From positions 514,126-578,125 of the forward strand of contig NZ_JH947127.1 of assembly GCF_000302595.1 (NCBI RefSeq): DNA of 64,000 bases, given 5' to 3'. Position 1 is the stretch's first letter. Every line of letters begins with the position of its first letter. This DNA comes from Pedobacter arcticus A12 (lineage in GTDB: Bacteria > Bacteroidota > Bacteroidia > Sphingobacteriales > Sphingobacteriaceae). The notes beneath the pieces are model-generated. The model worked only from the letters and a program-made list of their open reading frames with translations, was not told where the DNA came from and ran no database searches. The translations under genes and the position numbers were made by a program. Positions 50,852 to 59,370 of this stretch are shown here, piece by piece.

Positions 50852-51811
50852 ATGCTTAACTATGTTGACCTAATTTTATTCCTTATTATAATCCTGAGTA
50901 TATATCATGGTTACCGCCGTGGTTTTATTTTAGGTTTTTTAGAACTCTTTGCACTAGCTGTCAGTATCCTGACAGCTTTTTACTTTTACCAAACAACCGC
51001 TTCCTACTTATCGCAATATCTGCAATTAGAAGAACGTTGGGCTTTACCATTCTCCTTTCTAGTAACATTGGTATTATCACGTTTTATAATCGGTATTATC
51101 GTTTACTTTCTAATCAGAAAACTACCGCCACGCTTACATAAAAACAAATTGAATAAATACGCTGGTTTAATTCCTGGCTTTGTACGAGGTTTTTTTTATG
51201 CTTCCTTAATTGCCATGCTGTTTCTGTTCGTCAACCTTTGGGGTGGTTTAACAAAAACAACTAGGGAAAGCTATATTGCTAACAGTCTCACGCAAAACAT
51301 TGAAATTATAGATGCCAAAATTGCATCTGATATAACCGAAAAGGTGAAACAAAGCATCAGCAAATTAACCATCGAACCCGAATCAGACGAAACAGTTTAC
51401 TTACATTTTAACGTTGAAAACCCAACTATAAACGAGAAAATGGAAAACCATTTGTTGGTATTGGTAAATCAGGAAAGAAGGAAAGCCAATTTACCGCCTT
51501 TTGCTCGTGATACTGCCTTAAGAACTGTCGCTAGAGCGCATTCATTAGATATGTTTAAAAAAGGTTATTTCTCCCATATCAGTTTAGACAATACCACTCC
51601 GTTTGATAGAATTCAGGCACACGGCATAAACTATTTTACCGCGGGAGAGAACCTAGCTTTGGCACAAACAGTAGAAATTGCACACATGGGCTTAATGAAC
51701 TCACCAGGGCATAAGGCAAACATCTTAAATCCAAAATTTGGCCGTATAGGCATTGGCATTATGGATGGTGGTATATATGGAATTATGGTGACCCAAAATT
51801 TCAGAAACTAA
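50852..51811 (+). CDS. CvpA membrane domain fused to a CAP (SCP/PR1) domain
   Basis: A 319-residue two-domain protein. Residues 1-130 have four hydrophobic helices with the CvpA pattern 'GYRRGFILGFLELFALAVS' and 'AGLIPGFVRGFFYASLIAML' (landmarks RRGFILGFLE and GFVRGFFYA). After a linker, residues about 195-318 form a CAP domain: 'LVNQERRKANLPPFARD', 'ARAHSLDMFKKGYFSHIS', 'AGENLALAQ', 'HMGLMNSPGHKANILNPKFGRIGIGI' (landmark NSPGHKANIL). CvpA is linked to colicin V production and envelope stress; CAP domains are secreted. The fusion suggests a membrane-tethered envelope factor. Function unproven. Confidence 0.85.
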   Translation: MLNYVDLILFLIIILSIYHGYRRGFILGFLELFALAVSILTAFYFYQTTASYLSQYLQLEERWALPFSFLVTLVLSRFIIGIIVYFLIRKLPPRLHKNKLNKYAGLIPGFVRGFFYASLIAMLFLFVNLWGGLTKTTRESYIANSLTQNIEIIDAKIASDITEKVKQSISKLTIEPESDETVYLHFNVENPTINEKMENHLLVLVNQERRKANLPPFARDTALRTVARAHSLDMFKKGYFSHISLDNTTPFDRIQAHGINYFTAGENLALAQTVEIAHMGLMNSPGHKANILNPKFGRIGIGIMDGGIYGIMVTQNFRN

Positions 51812-51846
51812 CCCAAAACTTTCTTTTTATTACTACATTTAAAAGA

Positions 51847-52887
51847 ATGAAGACAATCTTATCTATTGACGGTGGTGGCATAAAAGGAATTATCCCTGGG
51901 ATGGTTTTGGTAGAGCTTGAAGAACGATTAAGGCAACGAACAGGAGACAACGACGCACACATTGCCAGTTATTTCGATTTTTTTGCAGGCACCAGTACCG
52001 GTGGCATCCTAACTTGTTTATTACTTTGTCCTTCAAAAGATGACCCCACAAAACCACGCTTTTCTGCAAGGGAGGCACTGGATCTCTATATTACAAACGG
52101 AACAAAAATATTCGAAAGTAAAGGCTTCAAAAAAGTTTTTGCAGATATAGGCTGGGTAACCGAAAGATACGATGCTGAATTTTTAGAAAAAATATTATTG
52201 GAATATTTTGAGGATGTAAAGCTGAGCGAGTTGATAAAACCTTGTATCATTACGGCTTACAATATTGAGTTAAGAAAAGCCCACATCTTTAGGCAAAAAA
52301 CCGCAAAAAGCAGAGGTGTACACCGGGATTTTTACGTACGTGATGTTTGCCGAGCTACTTCTGCCGCTCCTACTTACTTTAGTGTTGCCGAGATAAAATC
52401 ACTGGCAGGTGTAAGATATCCATTGCTCGACGGAGGAATATTCGCCACAAACCCTTCTTTAAGTGCCTTTGTTGAAATCAAACGAGAACCCGAACAAGAG
52501 TTTTTTCCAAATGACATCCATATCCTTTCTTTAGGTACTGGCGTTTCTAAGCAATCTTACGATAGTAATGAACTGCGGGACACCAAGGCACTTTTTGTGG
52601 TTCCAGCTTTGTTAGACATGATGATGGGCGCCGCTACAGAAACCAGTCACTTTTACATGAAGCAGATTTTTAGCTTTTTAGGAATTCCAGACAATTACAT
52701 CCGTTTGGAACCGCAAAATCTGCAAAGTGTAGAAGAGCGTTTAGATGCTGCCGATGCAAGAAATATCCAAAAACTAATGGCCCTTGCAGATAGAATGATT
52801 AGTCAGCGTAACCAAGTTTTAGATGTGATAGTCGATAATCTGATTAAGCTTAAACGTAATAAAGAATTGGAAGAAGGTGGGAAGTAA
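51847..52887 (+). CDS. Patatin-like phospholipase
   Basis: A 346-residue cytosolic acyl hydrolase with no signal peptide. The oxyanion loop is 'DGGGIKGIIPG' (8-18), the nucleophile elbow is GTSTGG (48-53, Ser50) and the catalytic Asp lies in 'LLDGGIFATNPS' (Asp195). Ser-Asp dyad complete. C-terminal 120 residues are the CapV/patatin-related extension 'LSLGTGVSKQSY'. It follows the CvpA-CAP gene by 35 bases. No CBASS cyclase is next to it, so it is treated as a housekeeping patatin and not a defence effector. Confidence 0.9.
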   Translation: MKTILSIDGGGIKGIIPGMVLVELEERLRQRTGDNDAHIASYFDFFAGTSTGGILTCLLLCPSKDDPTKPRFSAREALDLYITNGTKIFESKGFKKVFADIGWVTERYDAEFLEKILLEYFEDVKLSELIKPCIITAYNIELRKAHIFRQKTAKSRGVHRDFYVRDVCRATSAAPTYFSVAEIKSLAGVRYPLLDGGIFATNPSLSAFVEIKREPEQEFFPNDIHILSLGTGVSKQSYDSNELRDTKALFVVPALLDMMMGAATETSHFYMKQIFSFLGIPDNYIRLEPQNLQSVEERLDAADARNIQKLMALADRMISQRNQVLDVIVDNLIKLKRNKELEEGGK

Positions 52888-52993
52888 TCAATGAAATCCA
52901 ATTAAATAACGAAAAGCGTCACAAGGAAAGTCTTGCACATAAAATTTGATATACTATCTGTGCAATTTTTTCTAGTTTTTCATTAAAAACAAA

Positions 52994-53025
52994 AAAACCT
53001 CAACCATTTTCATGATTGAGGTTTT
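52994..53025. terminator. Bidirectional terminator between patatin gene and atpG
   Basis: AAAACCTCAA (52994-53003) pairs with TTGAGGTTTT (53016-53025). On the minus strand seven T residues follow the stem, terminating the ATP synthase operon. Confidence 0.85.
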
Positions 53026-53027
53026 CT

Positions 53028-53062
53028 AGCTTTCAGCATAATGCCTTCCGCTTTTGAGTTTA
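53028..53062. repeat. Heptad-like repeat at the end of the atp operon
   Basis: AGCTTTC, AGCATAA, TGCCTTC, CGCTTTT, GAGTTTA in seven-base phase. The complement (AAAAGCG, GAAGGCA, TTATGCT, GAAAGCT) is the same kind of heptad as the array at 30846-30880 after hppA. Confidence 0.55.
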
Positions 53063-53068
53063 AAAAAC

Positions 53069-53953
53069 TTATCCGTTAGATAATGCAGCAGCACCACTCA
53101 CAATCTCAGAAAGCTCTGTAGTAATTGCAGCTTGACGGGCTTGGTTATAAGCTAATTTTAATTTTTTTAATAGATCCCCAGCGTTATCGGTTGCTTTGTC
53201 CATCGCTGTCATTCTTGCGCCATGCTCTGAAGCATGAGAATCTAAAACCGCTTTATATAATTGCAATTTGATGTTTTTAGGGATCAACTGTTCAACAATT
53301 TCTTTTTGAGAAGGTTCCAAAATATAATCTACTTGATTAGCAGATGTGTTTTCGGTTTGTGCAACTTTAGGTACAGGCAATAACTGCTCAGTAGTTAAAA
53401 TCTGCATTGCTGCATTTTTAAACTGATTGTAAATCACCTCAACTTTATCGTATTTACCATCTACAAAACCTTGCATAATGGCTTCAGTAATTGTAGAGAT
53501 ATTCTCAAAATTTAAAGCGCCGTATACTTCATTATTGTTTCCGATAACGTTGTACTTACGTTTCTCATAATAATCATGTGCCTTTTTACCAATCGCAATA
53601 ATGTTCAAATTTCCAGACTGGTGGAAAGTGTTATACTTATCGGCAATAAGGTTGTTGGCAGTTTTAATTACGTTGGTATTAAAAGCGCCGGCCAAACCAC
53701 GGTTTGATGTCACTACAACAACCAAAACGTTTTTAACTTCACGCTCTTGAGTATAAACAGAAACTCCATCTTCTAAACTAGCAGAAAGATTAGCCAAAAT
53801 TTCCTTAAGCTTATTAGCATAGGGACGCAATTGTATAATGGCGTTAGTTGCTCTTTTTAACTTAGCAGCCGAAACCATTTTCATTGCTTTGGTAATTTGC
53901 TGTGTAGAGCTTACCGATGCTATTCTGATTCTTACTTCTTTTAAATTTGCCAT
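53069..53953 (-). CDS. atpG: F1F0 ATP synthase gamma subunit
   Basis: A 294-residue central stalk subunit. The start at 53953 gives the classic 'MANLKEVRIRIASVSSTQQITKAMKMVSAAKL' (landmarks ITKAMKMVSAAKL); nine extra upstream codons fall inside a repeat array. The C-terminus 'SEHGARMTAMDKATDNAGDLLKKL' (landmark ARMTAMDKATDNA) and 'NQARQAAITTELSEIVSGAAA' is fully conserved. Last gene of the operon; beta (atpD) and epsilon (atpC) are not here, as is usual in Bacteroidota where they lie elsewhere. Confidence 0.95.
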   Translation of the reverse strand: MANLKEVRIRIASVSSTQQITKAMKMVSAAKLKRATNAIIQLRPYANKLKEILANLSASLEDGVSVYTQEREVKNVLVVVVTSNRGLAGAFNTNVIKTANNLIADKYNTFHQSGNLNIIAIGKKAHDYYEKRKYNVIGNNNEVYGALNFENISTITEAIMQGFVDGKYDKVEVIYNQFKNAAMQILTTEQLLPVPKVAQTENTSANQVDYILEPSQKEIVEQLIPKNIKLQLYKAVLDSHASEHGARMTAMDKATDNAGDLLKKLKLAYNQARQAAITTELSEIVSGAAALSNG

Positions 53954-53956
53954 TTT

Positions 53957-54028
53957 ATAGTATCGAGTATTTAGTATCAAGTATCAAGATGAATGCAGTC
54001 TTGATACTTGATACTTTTGTCTTGCTAC
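53957..54028. repeat. Palindromic heptad array between atpA and atpG (AGTATCA type)
   Basis: Left arm ATAGTAT, CGAGTAT, TTAGTAT, CAAGTAT, CAAGATG (53957-53991) and right arm TTGATAC, TTGATAC, TTTTGTC, TTGCTAC (54001-54028) face each other around nine bases. AGTATCAAGTATCAAGA pairs with TCTTGATACTTGATACT, so the message can form a long hairpin just before the atpG start. Confidence 0.88.
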
Positions 54029-54032
54029 CTAA

Positions 54033-55607
54033 TTAATATTTCGCTGATAATTCTGCTGCTACTTTTTCTAACACACTTGTTAAGCTGTCGTCAAATTTAC
54101 CTGCTTTTAAGGCAGCTAAAACTTCTGGGTGACGTTGCTCTAATTGTGTAGTGTATTCTAATTCGAATTCTCTGATTTTATTGACAGGTACACTTCTCAT
54201 TAGGTTTTTAACACCTGCATAAATGATTGCTACTTGTTTTTCAACAGAAACTGGAGAAAACTGACCTTGCTTTAAAATTTCAACGTTTCTAGCACCTTTA
54301 TCTAAAACCAATTTGGTTGAAGCATCTAAATCAGATCCGAATTTAGAGAAAGCCTCCAATTCACGGTATTGTGCCTGATCTAGTTTTAAAGTACCAGCAA
54401 CTTTCTTCATTGATTTAATTTGAGCGTTACCACCTACACGAGATACGGAGATACCTACGTTAATAGCCGGACGAACACCTGCGTTAAACAAGTTAGATTC
54501 TAAGAAAATCTGACCATCAGTAATCGAGATTACGTTGGTTGGGATGTATGCAGAAACGTCACCAGCCTGAGTTTCAATAATTGGCAATGCAGTTAAAGAA
54601 CCACCACCTTTTACAATACCTCTAATAGATTCTGGCAAATCGTTCATTAGTTGAGCGATAGAATCATTCTGGTTGATTTTTGCAGCTCTTTCTAATAAAC
54701 GGCTGTGTAGGTAAAAAACATCACCTGGGTAAGCCTCACGTCCTGGAGGACGCTTTAATAATAAAGAAACCTCGCGGTAAGCAACTGCTTGTTTTGATAA
54801 ATCATCATAAACGATTAAAGCTGGTCTTCCTGTATCACGGAAAAACTCGCCAATTGCAGCACCTGCGAAAGGAGCGTAAAATTGCATTGGAGCTGGATCT
54901 GCAGCAGAAGCGGCAACAACAACTGTGTAAGCCATTGCTCCATTTTCATCTAACGCCTTAACAACGTTAGCTACAGTACTTGCTTTTTGCCCAATGGCAA
55001 CATATATACAGAATACAGGTTTTCCTGCATCGTAAAATTCTTTTTGGTTGATGATAGTATCAATACAAACTGCTGATTTACCAGTCTGGCGGTCACCAAT
55101 AACCAACTCACGTTGTCCACGTCCAATTGGAATCATTGCATCAATAGCTTTGATACCAGTTTGTAATGGTTCTGTAACTGGCTGACGGTAGATTACACCT
55201 GGTGCTTTACGCTCCAAAGGCATTTCGTAAGTTTGACCAACGATTGGACCTTTACCATCAATTGGAGTACCCAAAGTATTTACCACACGGCCTAACATAC
55301 CTTCACCTACGTTAATAGATGCAATACGTTTTGTACGCTTAATGGTATCTCCTTCTTTAATCTCGTCAGACTGACCTAACAAAACCACCCCAACGTTATC
55401 TTCTTCTAAGTTCAAAACGATACCTTGTAAGCCTGACTCAAACTCAACCAGCTCACCAGCTTGTACCTTTGTTAAACCATAAACACGAGCAATACCATCA
55501 CCAACTTGTAGTACGGTACCAACTTCCTCTAATTCAGTTTCTGACTTAAAGCCTGATAATTGCTGACGTAAAATCGCCGAAACTTCATCTGGTCTTACTT
55601 CTACCAT
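54033..55607 (-). CDS. atpA: F1F0 ATP synthase alpha subunit
   Basis: A 524-residue non-catalytic nucleotide-binding subunit. The N-terminal beta barrel is '[19 protein letters not shown]', P-loop '[15 protein letters not shown]' (about 169-183), '[43 protein letters not shown]' (landmarks [12 protein letters not shown]-like [12 protein letters not shown] and SRLLERAA) and '[10 protein letters not shown]'. Standard length is about 510-525. Between atpH and atpG in the usual order; a palindromic heptad array follows its stop. Confidence 0.97.
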   Translation of the reverse strand: MVEVRPDEVSAILRQQLSGFKSETELEEVGTVLQVGDGIARVYGLTKVQAGELVEFESGLQGIVLNLEEDNVGVVLLGQSDEIKEGDTIKRTKRIASINVGEGMLGRVVNTLGTPIDGKGPIVGQTYEMPLERKAPGVIYRQPVTEPLQTGIKAIDAMIPIGRGQRELVIGDRQTGKSAVCIDTIINQKEFYDAGKPVFCIYVAIGQKASTVANVVKALDENGAMAYTVVVAASAADPAPMQFYAPFAGAAIGEFFRDTGRPALIVYDDLSKQAVAYREVSLLLKRPPGREAYPGDVFYLHSRLLERAAKINQNDSIAQLMNDLPESIRGIVKGGGSLTALPIIETQAGDVSAYIPTNVISITDGQIFLESNLFNAGVRPAINVGISVSRVGGNAQIKSMKKVAGTLKLDQAQYRELEAFSKFGSDLDASTKLVLDKGARNVEILKQGQFSPVSVEKQVAIIYAGVKNLMRSVPVNKIREFELEYTTQLEQRHPEVLAALKAGKFDDSLTSVLEKVAAELSAKY

Positions 55608-55682
55608 CTTTTTTTATTTAAGATTTTTTATTTTTTTTATTGTTTCTGTAAAGGTTGTTTTACTGGTTAAAACCAGCTAAAA

Positions 55683-56231
55683 CTAGGCAATCACTTTTTG
55701 GGCAAAATCCTTTTTTAATTTGCTTAAACTACTAGCTATACTTGCATCGTATTGTTTATCGCCAACAGTTAATATAAAACCGCCAATTAAACTAGCATCT
55801 ATAGCGGTATCAAGCTTAACATCTCCACCGGTTACTGCTTTAACTTTATTAATAATTTCCGTTTTTGATGCTTCTGTTAACTCAACAGCAGAAATTACTT
55901 TAGCTGTAACGATGTTTTTATACTCGTTGTATTCTGCTAAAAATTCTTTTGCTACGCCGTAAATTATCCCCGCCCTTCCCTTATCAACAACTATCTTTAA
56001 AAACGCAGCAGTCATTTTATTTATTTTTTCACCAAAAATAGCTATCAAAATCGCATTCTTTTTGCTTAAAGGAATGATCGGATTTTTAACAACTGCTTGC
56101 AGTTCGGTATTTGCTTTTAGGGTATTTACGAAAAGACTCATATCACCCTTAATTTCTTCTAGAACTTTATTTTCTAAAGCTAAATCAATTAAAGACTTTG
56201 CGTATCTGGATGCTACTTTTATTTCTGACAT
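55683..56231 (-). CDS. atpH: F1F0 ATP synthase delta subunit
   Basis: A 182-residue peripheral stalk subunit (OSCP). 'VASRYAKSLIDLALENKVLEEI' (landmark RYAKSLIDLA) at the N-terminus and 'LIGGFILTVGDKQYDASIASSLSKLKK' (landmark GGFILTVGDKQYDASI) at the C-terminus are diagnostic. Normal length and operon position, between atpF and atpA. A palindromic heptad array separates it from atpF. Confidence 0.95.
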   Translation of the reverse strand: MSEIKVASRYAKSLIDLALENKVLEEIKGDMSLFVNTLKANTELQAVVKNPIIPLSKKNAILIAIFGEKINKMTAAFLKIVVDKGRAGIIYGVAKEFLAEYNEYKNIVTAKVISAVELTEASKTEIINKVKAVTGGDVKLDTAIDASLIGGFILTVGDKQYDASIASSLSKLKKDFAQKVIA

Positions 56232-56241
56232 ATTTGTAGAG

Positions 56242-56315
56242 TTGAAAGTTAAAGGTTTAAAGTTTAAAGGCTAAGCCTACTTTTAACTTTTAACTTTATA
56301 CTTTTAACTTCTTAG
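56242..56315. repeat. Palindromic heptad array between atpF and atpH (TTTAAAG type)
   Basis: Left arm TTGAAAG, TTAAAGG, TTTAAAG, TTTAAAG, GCTAAGC (56242-56276) and right arm TTTTAAC, TTTTAAC, TTTATAC, TTTTAAC, TTCTTAG (56281-56315) in opposite orientation around four bases. The right arm overlaps the atpF stop codon. Confidence 0.85.
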
Positions 56316-56806
56316 TTCAATTTCACATCTTTCAACAAGTCGCTTACTAGAGCATCTTGTTTTTGTTTATCATCAAACTGCTTACGCAAAACCTTTTCCG
56401 CAATCTCTAAAGATAGAGAGGCAACTTGGTTTTTAACTTCGTCTAAAGCAGCAATTTTTTGGTTGTTAATCTCGATTTTAGCTTTCTCGATCAACTTAGC
56501 ACCTTCTGTTTGTGCAGCGTTTTTAGCTTCGGCAACAATCTGGTCTTTTAACTCCTTTGCTTCTTTTAGAATCTGGTCACGCTCAACTCTTGCTTCTTTT
56601 AACAATGCTTCGTTTTCGGTTGATAAACGAGACATTTCTGCTCGGGCAAGTTCGGCTTTGTTTAAAGCATCTTCAATTGAACGTTCACGGTCATGAATTG
56701 CAGCCAAAACAGGTTTCCAAGCTAATTTCTTCAATAGCATCAGGAGGATCAAAAATGATACTAATGTCCAGAATACTAAGCCAATACTAGGAGTTACTAA
56801 TTCCAT
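56312..56806 (-). CDS. atpF: F1F0 ATP synthase b subunit
   Basis: A 164-residue peripheral stalk subunit. One N-terminal membrane helix (about 8-26, 'IGLVFWTLVSFLILLMLLKKLAW') with 'KPVLAAIHDRERSIEDALNKAE' after it (landmark LAAIHDRERSI), then a continuous charged coiled coil to the C-terminus 'LDEVKNQVASLSLEIAEKVL'. Length and sequence match the b subunit family. The atpE-atpF gap carries a long hairpin. Confidence 0.95.
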   Translation of the reverse strand: MELVTPSIGLVFWTLVSFLILLMLLKKLAWKPVLAAIHDRERSIEDALNKAELARAEMSRLSTENEALLKEARVERDQILKEAKELKDQIVAEAKNAAQTEGAKLIEKAKIEINNQKIAALDEVKNQVASLSLEIAEKVLRKQFDDKQKQDALVSDLLKDVKLN

Positions 56807-56837
56807 AAAATTTTATGTGCTATTGTTAAATAATCAT

Positions 56838-56879
56838 TTTAAAAACCGAGAATTTAGCCAATCGCTAAATTCTCGGTTT
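56838..56879 (-). promoter_or_regulatory. 16-bp perfect hairpin between atpE and atpF
   Basis: AAACCGAGAATTTAGC (56843-56858) pairs without mismatch with GCTAAATTCTCGGTTT (56864-56879) around the loop CAATC. On the minus strand it lies eight bases after the atpE stop and is followed by TTTTT then AAAATG. It could act as a partial terminator or as a 3' RNA guard that keeps atpE mRNA in excess of the downstream genes. Confidence 0.75.
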
Positions 56880-56887
56880 GTTAATTC

Positions 56888-57118
<231 letters not shown>

Positions 57119-57156
57119 TTATTATATGATTGTTAAACAAAATGTTTCTCTTTTCG

Positions 57157-57224
57157 AGAGCAAAGTCAAGACTACAAATTGGTCTTTAATCTTTACTCTT
57201 TTTTCTTGACTCTTAACTCTATTT
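57157..57224. repeat. Palindromic heptad array between atpB and atpE (TCTTNNN type)
   Basis: Left arm AGAGCAA, AGTCAAG, ACTACAA (57157-57177) and right arm TCTTTAA, TCTTTAC, TCTTTTT, TCTTGAC, TCTTAAC, TCTATTT (57183-57224) in exact seven-base phase. GTCAAGA of the left arm pairs with TCTTGAC of the right. The right arm ends in the atpB stop codon. Confidence 0.85.
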
Positions 57225-58330
57225 TAATGGTGATGTTCTTCTACAGCAGTTCCAATGAACAAGGCTGTAAGCATCGTAAAAATAAAGGCTTGTAAAAAGG
57301 CTACCAGTAATTCTAAAACATACATAAACAATACGAATGCAACAGAAACAGGAGCCATAGCCAATGTTTTAAAAATAAAGATCAGTGATATTAAACTCAA
57401 CACGATAATGTGCCCAGCAGTAATGTTTGCAAACAAACGAATCATTAATGCGAATGGCTTAGAGAAAACCCCTATAATTTCCACGATCCACATTATTGGT
57501 AATAACCAAAACGGAACATCTGGTTTAAAGATATGAGCCCAGTAGTATTTATTACCGTTCAAATTAACTACTACCAAAACAACAGCAGAGAGCACCATTG
57601 TTACCGCAATATTACCTGTTACGTTTGCACTTCCAGGAAAAATTGGCACCAAGCCTAATAAGTTATTGATCCAGATAAAAAAGAAAATGGTCAACAACAG
57701 TGGCATAAATTTCTCAAACTTATAACCAATGTTCGGACGAGCAATATCGTCACGTACAAATATGATGATGGGCTCTACCCAAGACTGCAAACCTTTAGGC
57801 GCTTTACCTACCCTCTTTTTGTAAGCACCTGCAACGCTTACGAAAATCAATAAAATGACAATGATAGATATAAACAGCGCAGCTACGTTTTTAGTAATGG
57901 AAAAATCGTAAACTCCTGAAGAAAGCTCTTCGCTCACCTGCCCATCTGCACCAAGAATCTTAATATGCTTCTCGGCCAATAGGTAAGTGTTTTTTCCTGA
58001 GTTGTAAGGAGCTGGATTATGGTGTTCGTCAAATAATCTTGATGAAGAAAAAACATCCAAACCGTTTGGTGTAAACAAAATCACTGGCAAAGGAATAGAA
58101 GTGTGCCCCCATAAGTGCCATCCATGAGAGTCACCAATATGCTCCAAGATAGTTACCGTTGGATCGAATTTCTCGTCGTGTGATACATGACCTTCCTCAA
58201 TCTCGATTATTGTTTTTTCGGCCTCAATTTCTTGCATTGCAAAAGAATTAAACGTTAAAAACAGGAGAAAAAGAGCGATGGATGCCCTGCTAGCGAGATT
58301 TTTAAAATTTAAAATGTGGCTTAAATACAT
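57224..58330 (-). CDS. atpB: F1F0 ATP synthase a subunit with exported N-terminal extension
   Basis: A 368-residue subunit. Unlike E. coli AtpB (271) it starts with a signal peptide ('RASIALFLLFLTFNSFA') and about 120 residues outside the membrane, with His-rich pieces (SHGWHLWGH) at about 70-80, then the conserved part: 'PIIIFVRDDIARPNIGYKFEKFMPLLLTIFFFIWINNLLGL' (landmark FVRDDIARPNIG), 'FALMIRLFANITAGHIIVLSL' (essential Arg in MIRLFANITAGH) and a C-terminal helix pair ending EEHHH. Long N-terminal extensions are usual in Bacteroidota. Confidence 0.95.
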   Translation of the reverse strand: MYLSHILNFKNLASRASIALFLLFLTFNSFAMQEIEAEKTIIEIEEGHVSHDEKFDPTVTILEHIGDSHGWHLWGHTSIPLPVILFTPNGLDVFSSSRLFDEHHNPAPYNSGKNTYLLAEKHIKILGADGQVSEELSSGVYDFSITKNVAALFISIIVILLIFVSVAGAYKKRVGKAPKGLQSWVEPIIIFVRDDIARPNIGYKFEKFMPLLLTIFFFIWINNLLGLVPIFPGSANVTGNIAVTMVLSAVVLVVVNLNGNKYYWAHIFKPDVPFWLLPIMWIVEIIGVFSKPFALMIRLFANITAGHIIVLSLISLIFIFKTLAMAPVSVAFVLFMYVLELLVAFLQAFIFTMLTALFIGTAVEEHHH

Positions 58331-58344
58331 TTATTACGTGTTTT

Positions 58345-58734
58345 TTACTTCTTAATTTGGTGGCGCAAGTTACACAACAAACAATAAATTTCAAAGACTG
58401 TAAACAATAAATATATAGAAAAAAAGTTGATGAGGAATAAAACGGCGTCCACTCGCACTTTAACCACATAAAACAGTATAAAACTAAGGGTTAAAAGTAG
58501 TCGTAAAACGATTGCAGCTAGTAGAATAGAGCTTTGATGATCACCTCCTATTTTTAAACCGACTACAGACAGCCCGTAAACCAACAAAGTAATTCCGGCC
58601 ATAAACCCATAAACCAACCAAAAGTGTGGAATTAAAAATGTTCCGTTAAGCAAAAAGCGATCAACAGACCAGAAAATTAGCGCTACGCTTAAAATCAATA
58701 AAACGTACAGCAATGAAAATTTACGAAAGTCCAA
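58345..58734 (-). CDS. AtpI-like membrane protein of the ATP synthase operon
   Basis: A 129-residue protein with four hydrophobic helices (about 7-24, 36-58, 70-92, 96-118) and a short basic tail. I recognise no firm family, but position between atpZ and atpB, size and topology are those of the AtpI/ATP synthase I chain, which helps assemble the c ring. It lies 14 bases before atpB and six bases after atpZ. Confidence 0.6.
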   Translation of the reverse strand: MDFRKFSLLYVLLILSVALIFWSVDRFLLNGTFLIPHFWLVYGFMAGITLLVYGLSVVGLKIGGDHQSSILLAAIVLRLLLTLSFILFYVVKVRVDAVLFLINFFSIYLLFTVFEIYCLLCNLRHQIKK

Positions 58735-58740
58735 AGAATT

Positions 58741-58965
58741 TTATTTAAGTCCTCTAAAAATGAAGTATAATGAGATAGCAACACCAACCAAGCTAAGTAT
58801 AGCTGTATATATTGGTATGCTGCTATTTTGGTATTCATCTAACTTATAGCCAGCAAAAGTAAAAGCACCAATAATGCCTACCATTTGAAAACCCAAGCTC
58901 GAATATTTTACGTAAGCATTAAGCGGTTGCTTCTCTTCGTTCTGGTCGGTTTTCTTCGGTTCCAT
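58741..58965 (-). CDS. atpZ: AtpZ/AtpI family protein
   Basis: A 74-residue protein with a charged N-terminus (about 1-20) and two membrane helices 'GFQMVGIIGAFTFAGYKLDEY' (landmark GIIGAFTFAGYKLDEY) and 'IPIYTAILSLVGVAISLYFIFR'. The G-x-x-G-x-x-LD pattern is that of AtpZ/AtpI (DUF/'F0F1-ATPase subunit 1'), thought to form a Ca2+/Mg2+ channel with AtpI or to assist ring assembly. Its first 15 codons overlap the bactofilin 3' end by 47 bases in another frame. Confidence 0.82.
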   Translation of the reverse strand: MEPKKTDQNEEKQPLNAYVKYSSLGFQMVGIIGAFTFAGYKLDEYQNSSIPIYTAILSLVGVAISLYFIFRGLK

Positions 58966-59359
58966 CGTTAGCAGGTTTTAATATAGATTTTGTTTGTGTA
59001 AGACCAGTTTGGCACTGCCCAATTAAATTTGCACCGTTCTCTACAACCAGTTTATTCGAAAAAACGTCGCCTTTTAAATAGGCTGTCGCTTTTAAGAACA
59101 ACAAATCTGTAGTGGTTACATCTCCAGAAACCTTCCCAGATACTTCAGCGCTTTCTGAAAAAATATCACCTAAAACCTCTCCGCTTACACTAATTACCAC
59201 TTTAGCTTTTGATTTTACATCTCCCACTATCTTTCCATCTATCCTAACGTCACTTTTGGTAATTAAATCACCACTAATTTCGGTACCCACACCTATAATA
59301 TTTATAGATCCCGCTTTTTGTTCGCCGTTAAGCTTATCTAATTTTTTATTACCAAACAT
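58919..59359 (-). CDS. Bactofilin (polymer-forming cytoskeletal protein)
   Basis: A 146-residue bactofilin. The core 'INIIGVGTEISGDLITKSDVRIDGKIVGDVKSKAKVVISVSGEVLGDI' (landmarks GTEISGDL, DVRIDGKIVGDV) is a right-handed beta-helix of short G-D-x-x repeats. It has a short N-terminal and a charged C-terminal tail (ENRPERREATA). Bactofilins polymerise without nucleotide and hold cell-wall enzymes; the M23 endopeptidase gene is directly upstream in the same operon. The tail overlaps atpZ by 47 bases. Confidence 0.9.
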   Translation of the reverse strand: MFGNKKLDKLNGEQKAGSINIIGVGTEISGDLITKSDVRIDGKIVGDVKSKAKVVISVSGEVLGDIFSESAEVSGKVSGDVTTTDLLFLKATAYLKGDVFSNKLVVENGANLIGQCQTGLTQTKSILKPANDGTEENRPERREATA

Positions 59360-59370
59360 CTGTTTTTATT

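Noticed and set aside
51847-52887. Patatin as a CBASS (CapV) defence effector
   Set aside because: No nucleotidyltransferase (CD-NTase) or accessory gene is adjacent; neighbours are a CvpA-CAP gene and the atp operon.
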